A DNA stretch of 46,556 nucleotides from an uncultured Caryophanales bacterium (lineage in GTDB: Bacteria > Bacillota_I > Bacilli_A > RF39 > UBA660). Numbering within the stretch: position 1 is the stretch's first letter; every line of letters starts with the position of its first letter. A program made the position numbers and the translations under genes. The notes beneath the pieces were generated by a model. The model saw only the letters and a program-made list of their open reading frames with translations. It ran no database searches and was not told where the DNA came from. Positions 39,225 through 46,556 of this stretch are shown here, piece after piece. The stretch lies in NCBI GenBank assembly GCA_947164795.1, contig CAMUXV010000005.1:1-46556 (forward strand), written 5' to 3'.

Positions 39225-41288
39225 ATGGAAAATAAAATAATAGATTTACTTAGTATTAAGAAAAATATTAGTATGAATTATGATGAAATTAGAAAAGAAT
39301 TAGATATTAATAGAGAAGATTTAGATGAAGTTTTATCTAATTTAGAAAGATATGGAACTATATATCAAAGTAAGAATGGTAGATATAGTTTGGTATCGAA
39401 AACGAGTCTTAGAAAAGGAATAGTTAAAGTTACTAGTAGAAAAAAAGTAATTGTAGAATTAGAAGATGGTGACTATGATTTAATCTTTGATAAAAAAAAT
39501 AGTGTTAAACATAATGATGTAGTATTAGTAGATCCACATTATAATAGTAGGAGAGCCACAGTAGTAAAGATACTTACTAAAGAAAAAGTACAAGATTATA
39601 TTGGTACTATTGTAAGAGAAGGAAATCATTTAGTAATTAGAAGTGATTCTCATAAAGATATTATTCTAAGAAAAGAATATCCTGAGGGAGCAAATGTTCT
39701 AGTAGATGGTTCTTCTAATGAAATAAAAGAAGTACTTGAGGATAGATATAAAACTAGAGTAAGAGAGTTACTAGTTAAAGCTGGTTTTCCAATTACATAT
39801 AATTTTGAATATCAAAAAGAAATTGATACTACTCCTGACGAAGTAAGTGAAGAGGAAATAACTACTGCTAAAAAAGAAGGTGTATTTGATTTAAGAGATA
39901 TCCCTCATGTAACTACTGATTCTGAAGATACTAAAGACTTTGATGATGCATTAGGTCTTTATAAGGGAATGATATATTCATCAATCGCGGATGTTCCTAG
40001 ATATGTAAAAGAGGGTAGTGTAATAGAAAAAGATGCAATAGAAAGAGGTATATCAGTATATCCTCCAGGTATGGTTAATCCAATGCTACATCATAAATTA
40101 TCTAATGGTATATGTTCTCTTAATCCTAATGTAGATAGATTTACTAGTTCTATAATATTTAAAATAAATGATGATTATACAGTGGTTCCCTATGCTATGG
40201 GAAGAAGTATTATCAGAAGTAGAGCTAAATTAACATATGAAAAAGTTAATGAATATCTAGAGGAAGGTAAAGTACCAGAGGGTTATGAAGAATATACTGA
40301 TATGTTAGAAAGACTATATATTATAGCTATGAAGGTTAAGAAAAACATGTTAGAAAAAGGTTTTCTTATGTTTTCAAGTACGGAAGTTAAGTTTATATTT
40401 GATAATGAAAAAGTAGTAAATATAAAAGGAAGACATCAAGGTAAAGCGGAAGAATTAATTGAGTTTATGATGCTACTTCATAATATGACAAAGACTGATT
40501 ATATGATAAAACATAATCTTCCATTTATAGCTAGAAATCATGATTTACCTAATAATGATAAACTAAATGCTTGGGTAAAATTGCTTAGTCAAAGAGGTTA
40601 TAAAGTAGATAAAAAAGATTCTTATACGAATGAAGATATTAAGCAAATACTTAGTACTTATAGAGGAAATTCTGATCAATTAGTACTTGATAATATAGCT
40701 ATTAGAAGTCAATCTAAAGCTCGATATAGTCATCTGAATAAAGGGCATTTTGCCTTGGGATTAAAGGCATATGCTACATTTACTTCTCCTATTAGAAGAC
40801 TTGCTGATTATATAAATGAAAGAGTATATCAAGATTCTATTATGTATGGAGATAAATACGCTATAGAAAAGTGGGAACCTAAAATGGAAGAACTAGCTAA
40901 GATATGTACTGATTCAGAAGCAAGAGCTGATAAAGTTGAAAGAAAAGCAGATGATTATAAGAAATTAGAATATATGAGTAATGTTCCTTCGGGATATAAA
41001 TACACAGGTATTGTATCTAAAGTTGGAAGAGGATACATTGAAGTTATTCTTCCTAATATGGTATATGGTAAAGTATATATAAGTGCAAGAGATTATAGTG
41101 TTAGTAAAGATGGATATAGTCTATTTAATAATATTAATGGAGAAAGAATCTTGGTTGGAGATTCTATAGATGTGTCACTACTAAAAGTAGATATGGATAA
41201 AGAAGAAGTATTACTTTTAAGGAGTTCTTATAATAAGGAGAATGGTTATGAAGAAAAGAAGGGGAAGAAGAAAATTAAAAAAAGATAG
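39225..41288 (+). CDS. RNase R/RNB-family paralogue, divergent
   Basis: TTDSEDTKDFDDALGLYKGMIYSSIADVPRYV; ALGLKAYATFTSPIRRLADYINERVY; tandem to rnr. Confidence 0.9.
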   Translation: MENKIIDLLSIKKNISMNYDEIRKELDINREDLDEVLSNLERYGTIYQSKNGRYSLVSKTSLRKGIVKVTSRKKVIVELEDGDYDLIFDKKNSVKHNDVVLVDPHYNSRRATVVKILTKEKVQDYIGTIVREGNHLVIRSDSHKDIILRKEYPEGANVLVDGSSNEIKEVLEDRYKTRVRELLVKAGFPITYNFEYQKEIDTTPDEVSEEEITTAKKEGVFDLRDIPHVTTDSEDTKDFDDALGLYKGMIYSSIADVPRYVKEGSVIEKDAIERGISVYPPGMVNPMLHHKLSNGICSLNPNVDRFTSSIIFKINDDYTVVPYAMGRSIIRSRAKLTYEKVNEYLEEGKVPEGYEEYTDMLERLYIIAMKVKKNMLEKGFLMFSSTEVKFIFDNEKVVNIKGRHQGKAEELIEFMMLLHNMTKTDYMIKHNLPFIARNHDLPNNDKLNAWVKLLSQRGYKVDKKDSYTNEDIKQILSTYRGNSDQLVLDNIAIRSQSKARYSHLNKGHFALGLKAYATFTSPIRRLADYINERVYQDSIMYGDKYAIEKWEPKMEELAKICTDSEARADKVERKADDYKKLEYMSNVPSGYKYTGIVSKVGRGYIEVILPNMVYGKVYISARDYSVSKDGYSLFNNINGERILVGDSIDVSLLKVDMDKEEVLLLRSSYNKENGYEEKKGKKKIKKR

Positions 41289-42462
41289 AATATTATTATT
41301 AATTCTATCCTTTTTATTATTAGGCTTTGGTATATTTTATTTTACTAATAATAAGAATACTAAAATATTAGATAATACTTTTGAAAAAAAAGAAGAAGAT
41401 AGTGTAAAAGAATATAGTATCAACCTTATTATGGGAGGAGATGCTCTTATTCATGATAAATTATATAATGCATATAAAATAGATAATGGTTATGATTTTA
41501 AACCGATATTTACTTATTTAAAAGAATATTTAAAAGATTATGACTTAGCTTATTATAATCAAGAAACTATTCTTGGCGGTAGTGAAATAGGATTATCTAG
41601 TTATCCTGCTTTTAATTCTCCTTATGAAGTGGGTGATGCTCTAATAGATGCGGGATTTAATATAGTAAGTTTGGCTACGAATCATACTTTGGATAGAGGA
41701 GAAAAAGCTATTCTAAATAGTATTAACTATTGGAAAGATAAGGATGTTTTAACAGCGGGATCTTATTCTTCATTTGAAGATAGAGAAGAAATAAGAGTAA
41801 AAGAAATTAATAATATTAAATATACAATGCTTAATTATACTTATGGTACTAATGGTATTAATGTACCTAGTGGTAAAGAATATTTAGTTAATATATGGCC
41901 TTGTAATGGTAGTAATCCAGATAATGATACTAAATATCAAGAATATAAAGAAGTAGTAAAAAAAGATATCGAAAAAGTAAGAGATAAGGTAGATGTTCTT
42001 ATGGTAGCAATGCATTGGGGAGTAGAATATACTCATACTCCTACTAGTTATCAAAAAGATATGGCTAACTTTCTAGTGGAGAATAATGTAGATATAATAA
42101 TAGGAACTCATCCTCATGTTATAATGCCTGTCACTTGGATAGATGATACTTTAGTTATATATTCACTTGGTAATATGATATCCGCTCAAGAAACTAAAGT
42201 AGATAATAATACCACGATTGGACTACTTACTAGTATAAAGATAACTAAAACAGTAGATGGTGATAACTCTAGTATTAGACTAAGTGATTTAAATAATGAA
42301 CTTATTTATACTTATTATGAAAATTATACTAATTTTAAAGTGATTCCTTTTTCTAATCCGGATATTAAAACTCATTTATCTGACTATGAAAGATTATATA
42401 ATAAGTATAGTAATATCGTTAAAGATAATGATGATAATATATTAGTAAATAATTTAACATAG
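41248..42462 (+). CDS. CapA-family (poly-gamma-glutamate synthesis type) membrane-anchored protein
   Basis: IMGGDALIHDKLY, YYNQETILGG, AGFNIVSLATNHTLDRGEKAI, MHWGVEYTHTPTSYQKDMANFLVENNVDIIIGTHPHVIMP, YSLGNMIS. Confidence 0.9.
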   Translation: MKKRRGRRKLKKDRILLLILSFLLLGFGIFYFTNNKNTKILDNTFEKKEEDSVKEYSINLIMGGDALIHDKLYNAYKIDNGYDFKPIFTYLKEYLKDYDLAYYNQETILGGSEIGLSSYPAFNSPYEVGDALIDAGFNIVSLATNHTLDRGEKAILNSINYWKDKDVLTAGSYSSFEDREEIRVKEINNIKYTMLNYTYGTNGINVPSGKEYLVNIWPCNGSNPDNDTKYQEYKEVVKKDIEKVRDKVDVLMVAMHWGVEYTHTPTSYQKDMANFLVENNVDIIIGTHPHVIMPVTWIDDTLVIYSLGNMISAQETKVDNNTTIGLLTSIKITKTVDGDNSSIRLSDLNNELIYTYYENYTNFKVIPFSNPDIKTHLSDYERLYNKYSNIVKDNDDNILVNNLT

Positions 42463-42467
42463 TTAAT

Positions 42468-42497
42468 TAACTCTATCTTTTTGATAGAGTTTTTGTT
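42468..42497 (+). terminator. Terminator actctatc..gatagagttttt
   Basis: Hairpin plus T run. Confidence 0.7.
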
Positions 42498-42526
42498 ATA
42501 ATAAAGAAGAAAGAAGGGATAACCTT

Positions 42527-42967
42527 ATGGAAATATTAAATAGAAAAGCGAGATATGATTATGAAATAGAAGATGAGTATGAAGCAGGTATAGTCCTTAC
42601 TGGTACAGAAATTAAAAGTATTAGACAAGGAAAGGCTAATATTAAAGATAGTTATGCTATTATTAAGAATAATGAAGCATATTTATTAAATACTCATATA
42701 TCAGAATATACTGAAGGTAATAGATTTAATCATGATGAAACGAGAACTAGAAAACTACTTTTACATAAAAAAGAAATATATAAATTAAGAGATAAATTAG
42801 AGATAGATGGTTATACTTTAGTACCTTTAAAAATATATTTTGTAAAAGGAAGAGCTAAAGTCTTAATTGGAGTAGCTAAAGGTAAAAAGAATTATAATAA
42901 AAAAGAGACAATCAAAGAAAGAGATATCAAAAGAGAACAAGATAGGTATATGAAATATAATGGATAA
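42527..42967 (+). CDS. smpB: SsrA-binding protein SmpB
   Basis: [67 protein letters not shown]. Confidence 0.96.
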   Translation: MEILNRKARYDYEIEDEYEAGIVLTGTEIKSIRQGKANIKDSYAIIKNNEAYLLNTHISEYTEGNRFNHDETRTRKLLLHKKEIYKLRDKLEIDGYTLVPLKIYFVKGRAKVLIGVAKGKKNYNKKETIKERDIKREQDRYMKYNG

Positions 42968-43256
42968 TATTATAGAGAAAACAAAAAAATTAATAAATGC
43001 TCTAGATAGTAGTGAATTAATGAGTAATCTAGAATATTATAAAGAAAGAGTAGTACTAAATAAAAATATATTAGAATTAATAAATAAATATAATAATTCT
43101 AATGATAATTATGAAAAGATATCTCTAAAACAAGAAATATATAAAGATAATAATTATAAAGAATATATGAAATATTATAATGAATTATTCTTTTATATAT
43201 TAAAAATAAATAGAAAATTCAAAGAATATACCTTAGATAGAAGGTGTCATAGATGA
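42960..43256 (+). CDS. YlbF/YmcA-family-like protein
   Basis: Small helical protein just upstream of rsmD, as with ylbF in Bacillus. Confidence 0.5.
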   Translation: MDNIIEKTKKLINALDSSELMSNLEYYKERVVLNKNILELINKYNNSNDNYEKISLKQEIYKDNNYKEYMKYYNELFFYILKINRKFKEYTLDRRCHR

Positions 43257-43807
43257 GAGTAATAAGTGGTTATCTAAAAGGTAAAAATATTGAAGGATAT
43301 AATACTCCAGGTACTAGACCTACGATGGATCGAGTAAAAGAAAGCATATTTGCTTCGATTCAAGATTTTATAGATAATGCTACTGTATTAGACCTATTTT
43401 GTGGTAGTGGTTCTTTAGGCATTGAAGCATTATCTATGTCTGCTAATAGTTGTTACTTTGTCGATAATGGTAAAGAAATATTAAATTATTTAAATAAAAA
43501 TATAACTAATCTAAATATAAAAGATAAATCTATTGTTATTAATAAGGATTATAGAGATGCACTATTATATTTTAATAATAATAATATTAAATTTAATATA
43601 ATATTAGTAGATGCCCCATATAAATTAAAAGTAATGGAAGAAGTAATAGAATTAGTTAATGCTTATAATCTTCTATTAGATAATGGAATATTAGTACTAG
43701 AGTATAGCTTTGATAAATTAAAAGATAAATATAATAATCTAATACTTTACAAAAATAAAAAATATGGTGACAAATATGTAAACATTTACAAAAAGATAGT
43801 TGACTAA
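43253..43807 (+). CDS. rsmD: 16S rRNA (guanine(966)-N(2))-methyltransferase
   Basis: [54 protein letters not shown]. Confidence 0.94.
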   Translation: MRVISGYLKGKNIEGYNTPGTRPTMDRVKESIFASIQDFIDNATVLDLFCGSGSLGIEALSMSANSCYFVDNGKEILNYLNKNITNLNIKDKSIVINKDYRDALLYFNNNNIKFNIILVDAPYKLKVMEEVIELVNAYNLLLDNGILVLEYSFDKLKDKYNNLILYKNKKYGDKYVNIYKKIVD

Positions 43808-43820
43808 CTATCTTTTTTTT
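43793..43820 (+). terminator. Terminator aagatagtt-gact-aactatcttttttt overlapping the rsmD stop
   Basis: 9-bp stem plus T run. Confidence 0.75.
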
Positions 43821-43861
43821 GCTACAATTAATTTGTAATAAAAATAAAGGAGGAATGAAAA

Positions 43862-44353
43862 ATGAAAAAATTAAATAGGAAAGGATTTACTTTAATAGAG
43901 TTATTAGCAGTTATAGTAATATTAGCTATCGTATTAGTAGTTACTATACCATCAGTAATAAGATCTATGGATAAGGCAAGGGATAGCCAACTTCAGAATG
44001 CAACAGATTCAGTTGCTGAATGGTTCCAAAAACAATATGAATTACAAGAATTAAGCTCTGTTTCAGGAGGCGCTGAAGCTGCATATACTACTTTTATGAC
44101 TGGAAAAAATTGGATTTTAAATGGTACTATTCAAGAAATAAATTTAAGCGGAGCTGATGGAGATGCTGTATTGAAGGCTGCTGGTATTGGCGGTGGTAGT
44201 GCCGATGTTACTGGAAAAGTATATTTGAAAGATACTACAAGTAAAAAAGTATGTGTCAAATTATCTCCATATACTAGTAATGATACAAATCCTAATCCTA
44301 AACCTAGTGATAAATTTAAAGGCGTTTCAGAAAAAACAAGTTCTGGTTGTTAA
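43862..44353 (+). CDS. Type IV prepilin-like protein
   Basis: MKKLNRKGFTLIELLAVIVILAIVLVVTIPSVIRSMDKARDSQLQNATDSVAEWFQKQYE. Confidence 0.9.
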   Translation: MKKLNRKGFTLIELLAVIVILAIVLVVTIPSVIRSMDKARDSQLQNATDSVAEWFQKQYELQELSSVSGGAEAAYTTFMTGKNWILNGTIQEINLSGADGDAVLKAAGIGGGSADVTGKVYLKDTTSKKVCVKLSPYTSNDTNPNPKPSDKFKGVSEKTSSGC

Positions 44354-44367
44354 TATTTAATATTTTA

Positions 44368-44386
44368 AAGCGAGAAATCGCTTTTT
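44368..44386 (+). terminator. Terminator aaagcga..tcgcttttta
   Basis: Hairpin with GAAA-type loop plus T tract. Confidence 0.65.
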
Positions 44387-44407
44387 ACTTTAGAGGAGAT
44401 GTATAAT

Positions 44408-45055
44408 ATGAAAAAATTAAATAGAAAAGGATTTACATTAATAGAGCTATTAGCAGTTATTGTAATACTTGCTATTGTGCTTGTGGTTACGATACCATCT
44501 GTTATTAGTTCTATGAATAGTGCAAGGGAGAATCAACTTCAAAATGCTGTCGATACTGTATCTGAATGGTTTACTAAGCAATATGAACAAGCAAAACTTG
44601 GAGTTGAAGTTGATGATAGATATAGTGCAATTCTTGATGTTATAAATAAACCTATTTTTAATTATTTGGAAAGGCTTTCTACAAATAGTAATGATGCGAC
44701 TCTTAAATCTCATGCTAATTCATTTTTTGGTTATTATAGTTATAACAAGGTTGCTTCTCATAATCTTAAATATAATATTTCAGAACAATCAATAGCATTA
44801 CTAGGTGCAGCGGGGATTTCAAATGTGGAAGACAATATATGTACAGAAAATAATGGCAATGATACTAATTGTTCTACGGATACTTTTGCACATTATAGTG
44901 GTTTTCAGTTACAAGGAAATAGAATATGCGTTCAGCTTTGTGCAAAAGAAGGAGGAAGCTTTTGGTCAACTAATACTGGCGCTGAGCATTGTAAGTTAAC
45001 TACAGGATGTTCTGCTGATAGCTTTAATTTAAGCGATTGGCAAATGGAATCGTAA
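44408..45055 (+). CDS. Type IV prepilin-like protein, tandem paralogue with different head
   Basis: MKKLNRKGFTLIELLAVIVILAIVLVVTIPSVISSMNSARENQLQNAVDTVSEWFTKQYE. Confidence 0.9.
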   Translation: MKKLNRKGFTLIELLAVIVILAIVLVVTIPSVISSMNSARENQLQNAVDTVSEWFTKQYEQAKLGVEVDDRYSAILDVINKPIFNYLERLSTNSNDATLKSHANSFFGYYSYNKVASHNLKYNISEQSIALLGAAGISNVEDNICTENNGNDTNCSTDTFAHYSGFQLQGNRICVQLCAKEGGSFWSTNTGAEHCKLTTGCSADSFNLSDWQMES

Positions 45056-45064
45056 ATTTTTAAT

Positions 45065-45093
45065 AGCAATACATTTTTGTATTGCTTTTTTTC
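45065..45093 (+). terminator. Terminator agcaatac..gtattgcttttttt
   Basis: 8-bp stem plus T run. Confidence 0.75.
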
Positions 45094-45135
45094 TTTTAGA
45101 TTTTGTGATACAATTATAATGAAAGAAGTGAGGAT

Positions 45136-46035
45136 ATGGAATTAATTATTGGAAGTCATGTATCATATAAAGCAAGTGATCAGTTATTAGGAAGTGTTAA
45201 GGAGGCTCTTAGTTATGGAGCTAATACTTTTATGTTTTATACAGGAGCTCCTCAGAATACAATGAGAGGAAGTATTGATATAAGACTTAGAGATGAGGCT
45301 TTTAGTTTGATGAAAGATAATGGTATTGATATTAATAAAGTTATAGTTCATGCTCCATATATAGTAAATTTAGCCAATATACAAAATTATGATTTTTCTG
45401 TTTCTTTTTTAAGGAAAGAAATTGAAAGATGTAATATACTTGGTATTAAATATATGGTATTACATCCTGGATCAGCGGTTAACTCATCTCGTGAAGAAGC
45501 ACTTAATAATATTAGTGATGGCCTTAATTTAGTTCTTAATAATAATTGTGATGTTAAAATTTTACTAGAAACTATGGCTGGTAAAGGTAATGAGGTTGGT
45601 AAATCTTTTGATGAATTAAAAACTATTATTGATAATGTTAAATATAAAGATAAAATAGGTGTGTGCCTTGATACTTGTCATTTAAATGATGCTGGGTACG
45701 ATATTAGTGATTTTGATAATGTATTAGAAGAATTTGATAATAAGATTGGTATTAAATATATTGGTTGTGTTCATATTAATGATAGTAAAAATATACTTGG
45801 TAGTCATAAGGATAGGCATGAGAATATTGGACTTGGTACCATTGGATTTGATAATTTGATTAATGTTATATATAATGAAAAGTTAAAGAGTATTCCTAAG
45901 ATATTAGAAACTCCATATGTAACTAAAAATGATTCTTCTAAAGAAAGGGAATATCCTCCATATAAGAATGAAATAGAAATGATTAAAAATAAAGTATTTG
46001 ATAATGATTTAATTAAAAGAGTACGAGGTAATTAG
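45136..46035 (+). CDS. nfo: Endonuclease IV
   Basis: IGSHVSYKASDQLLGSVKEALSYGANTFMFYTGAPQNT; MVLHPGSAV; LLETMAGKGNEVG; VCLDTCHLNDAGYD; HINDSKNILGSHKDRHENIGLGTIG. Confidence 0.95.
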   Translation: MELIIGSHVSYKASDQLLGSVKEALSYGANTFMFYTGAPQNTMRGSIDIRLRDEAFSLMKDNGIDINKVIVHAPYIVNLANIQNYDFSVSFLRKEIERCNILGIKYMVLHPGSAVNSSREEALNNISDGLNLVLNNNCDVKILLETMAGKGNEVGKSFDELKTIIDNVKYKDKIGVCLDTCHLNDAGYDISDFDNVLEEFDNKIGIKYIGCVHINDSKNILGSHKDRHENIGLGTIGFDNLINVIYNEKLKSIPKILETPYVTKNDSSKEREYPPYKNEIEMIKNKVFDNDLIKRVRGN

Positions 46036-46046
46036 TTATCTCGTAC
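46021..46046. terminator. Bidirectional hairpin gtacgaggtaa-TTAG-ttatctcgtac containing both convergent stop codons
   Basis: 11-bp stem (one GU pair); nfo TAG at 46033-46035 and minus-strand TAA at 46032-46034 in the loop. Confidence 0.7.
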
Positions 46047-46313
46047 TTTCTTCATAAATAAGTCTATTTTATCTTTAAATTTTATATAGAGATTTTCTAT
46101 TTTATTATAAGTAAGATCACTTACTTTTTCTTTTATTTCTAATAGTATTTGTTTGGGATTACCATATAAAATGGTTCTATAATTGTTTTTAATATAAGTA
46201 AATATAGTATCTAGTTCATCATCATTTAATATTATTCCTTGTTTTAAAGCAAATTTATTTACATCTTCTTTTTTCATTCTATTTACATATTCTTCAATTA
46301 AATAAAAATTCAT
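46032..46313 (-). CDS. DUF2624-like (YqfT-like) small protein
   Basis: MKKEDVNKFALKQGIILNDDELDTIFTYIKNNYRTILYGNPKQILLEIKEKVSDLTYNKIENLYIKF; adjacent to nfo. Confidence 0.6.
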   Translation of the reverse strand: MNFYLIEEYVNRMKKEDVNKFALKQGIILNDDELDTIFTYIKNNYRTILYGNPKQILLEIKEKVSDLTYNKIENLYIKFKDKIDLFMKKVRDN

Positions 46314-46377
46314 TTTTTCACCTAATAAAGTCTATGTATATTTTATTTGTTTATGATATAATAATTAAAGAGGGAAT

Positions 46378-46556
46378 ATGAAAAAAAGGAAAAATATAAA
46401 GAAAAATAAATTATTAGAAATAAAGAAAAATAAAGGAACTATTAATAAAAAAAAGAAGGTAAATAATATTAATTTGTTTGAAATGATTGATAAGAGATAT
46501 AAATTTATTATTGTTACTATTATTTTATTTTATATTATAATATGCTGTAGATTATT
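46378..46556 (+). CDS. Partial CDS at window edge, Lys-rich N-terminus then TM helix; possibly a penicillin-binding protein
   Basis: MKKRKNIKKNK...MIDKRYKFIIVTIILFYIIICCRL; RBS agaggga; truncated by window end. Confidence 0.45.
   Translation, partial: MKKRKNIKKNKLLEIKKNKGTINKKKKVNNINLFEMIDKRYKFIIVTIILFYIIICCRL

Noticed and set aside
39225-41288. Second RNase R as a pseudogene
   Set aside because: Frame is intact over 687 aa and the catalytic Asp cluster is retained, so treated as a functional paralogue.
44450-44713. Minus-strand 87-aa ORF within the 44408 prepilin
   Set aside because: Antisense to a clear prepilin gene.
1-46556. CRISPR arrays, tRNA or rRNA genes
   Set aside because: No regularly spaced repeats and no recognisable tRNA or rRNA sequence seen by eye; a tRNAscan/Infernal run would be needed to exclude a divergent one.
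1-46556. Mycoplasma-type code (UGA = Trp)
   Set aside because: TGA terminates rsmH, the PBP and the YlbF-like gene at expected C-termini, and Trp is encoded by TGG throughout.
1-46556. IS elements or integrases
   Set aside because: No transposase or recombinase motifs recognised in any supplied ORF; the accessory 5' region has only gene remnants.

Overview
The window is AT-rich bacterial chromosome using the standard code (TGA is used as a stop, e.g. at 8255 and 10717). It looks like a low-GC Firmicutes/Tenericutes-type genome, possibly an uncultured RF39-like lineage, but that placement is an inference. Most of it is housekeeping and strongly plus-strand biased: rpsU, yqeY, topA, a shortened dcw cluster (mraZ-rsmH-ftsL-like-PBP with PASTA), smc, phosphoketolase, rluD-like, priA, sepF-divIVA, vanZ-like, ybeY, cdd, proS, secG, two tandem RNase R-type genes, capA-like, smpB-ylbF-like-rsmD, and nfo. 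Accessory signals include: (i) two adjacent unannotated small ORFs at 39-182 and 197-364 with near-identical double-glycine leaders, which look like a two-peptide bacteriocin or secreted peptide pair. They are followed by a GNRA-loop hairpin and a truncated ComEC-type metallo-beta-lactamase, with a second decayed copy about 2 kb downstream. (ii) Five type IV prepilin-like genes in three clusters, one a ~1,118-aa protein with InlB-type repeats and a Cys-rich C-terminus. (iii) SpoIIIAH-like and GerE-like genes inside the pilin region, the latter with an RBS-sequestering inverted repeat. (iv) A three-copy 10-bp MraZ-box operator upstream of mraZ. (v) A ProRS that appears to lack the INS editing domain, and an ORF6N gene with an in-frame stop. 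All calls come from reading the sequence; no database search was run.
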